Positions 34,518 through 34,580 of a stretch of DNA of 34,580 nucleotides are shown in pieces; positions within the stretch are counted from its first letter, which is position 1, and each line of letters opens with the position of its first letter. This stretch comes from an uncultured Gammaproteobacteria bacterium (GTDB taxonomy: Bacteria > Pseudomonadota > Gammaproteobacteria > Pseudomonadales > Pseudohongiellaceae), in contig CAISYX010000336.1 of the NCBI GenBank assembly GCA_903889815.1, forward strand, positions 1-34,580, written 5' to 3'. Made by a program: the position numbers and the translations under genes. Under the pieces are notes generated by a model that saw nothing but the letters and a program-made list of their open reading frames with translations, was not told the origin of the DNA and ran no database searches.

Positions 34518-34580
34518 GGAGTCTACCCGCCTTTTTCCGGAAAGAACAATCACTTGATCGCCATACGCTGTCGCGGCGTC
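34497..34580 (-). CDS. C-terminal end of an upstream cassette gene, truncated by window edge
   Basis: Open minus frame to the window edge: ...DAATAYGDQVIVLSGKRRVDSGHMLFK*; stop lies in the attC-like hairpin. Confidence 0.35.
   Translation of the reverse strand, partial: DAATAYGDQVIVLSGKRRVDSGHMLFK

Larger units (their letters stand above)
31868..34580 (-). mobile_element. Probable integron gene-cassette array (integrase not in window)
   Basis: Repeated attC-like sites at 32697-32760 and 33345-33416 plus weaker ones; short cassette-type genes all on the minus strand with little 5' leader. Confidence 0.72.

Noticed and set aside
1-34580. CRISPR array, tRNA or rRNA genes
   Set aside because: No regularly spaced direct repeats and no tRNA/rRNA-like sequence recognised on either strand.

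Overview
34.6 kb of a GC-rich gammaproteobacterial chromosome. The left half is mostly conserved housekeeping: a ubiI start, ubiH, pepP, a ZapB-like gene, zapA, 6S RNA and ygfA, followed by mrcB and an lpoP-like lipoprotein. Between these lies a rearranged SOS mutasome: imuA-imuB faces dnaE2 convergently, and each unit has its own LexA box. The middle holds an EF-hand membrane protein, DUF3147, a P-type ATPase with no canonical start codon in frame, an NHL-repeat protein, a TonB receptor/MarR pair around a perfect 14-bp palindrome, a possible degenerate M23-like secreted protein and a DUF5916/CBM9-like protein. The right end is accessory DNA. It contains a decayed HigB/HigA-like toxin-antitoxin remnant interrupted by a 49-bp exact inverted copy of the neighbouring DUF5916 gene, an apparently intact ccdAB with tandem ATGCGCAT palindromes, an RlmN/Cfr-like radical SAM gene, a MipA/OmpV gene, and a probable integron cassette array (attC-like sites, all cassette genes on the minus strand, no integrase in the window). 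Two small ORFs below the supplied ORF-length cutoff are also proposed. All family names come from reading the translations; no database search was run.
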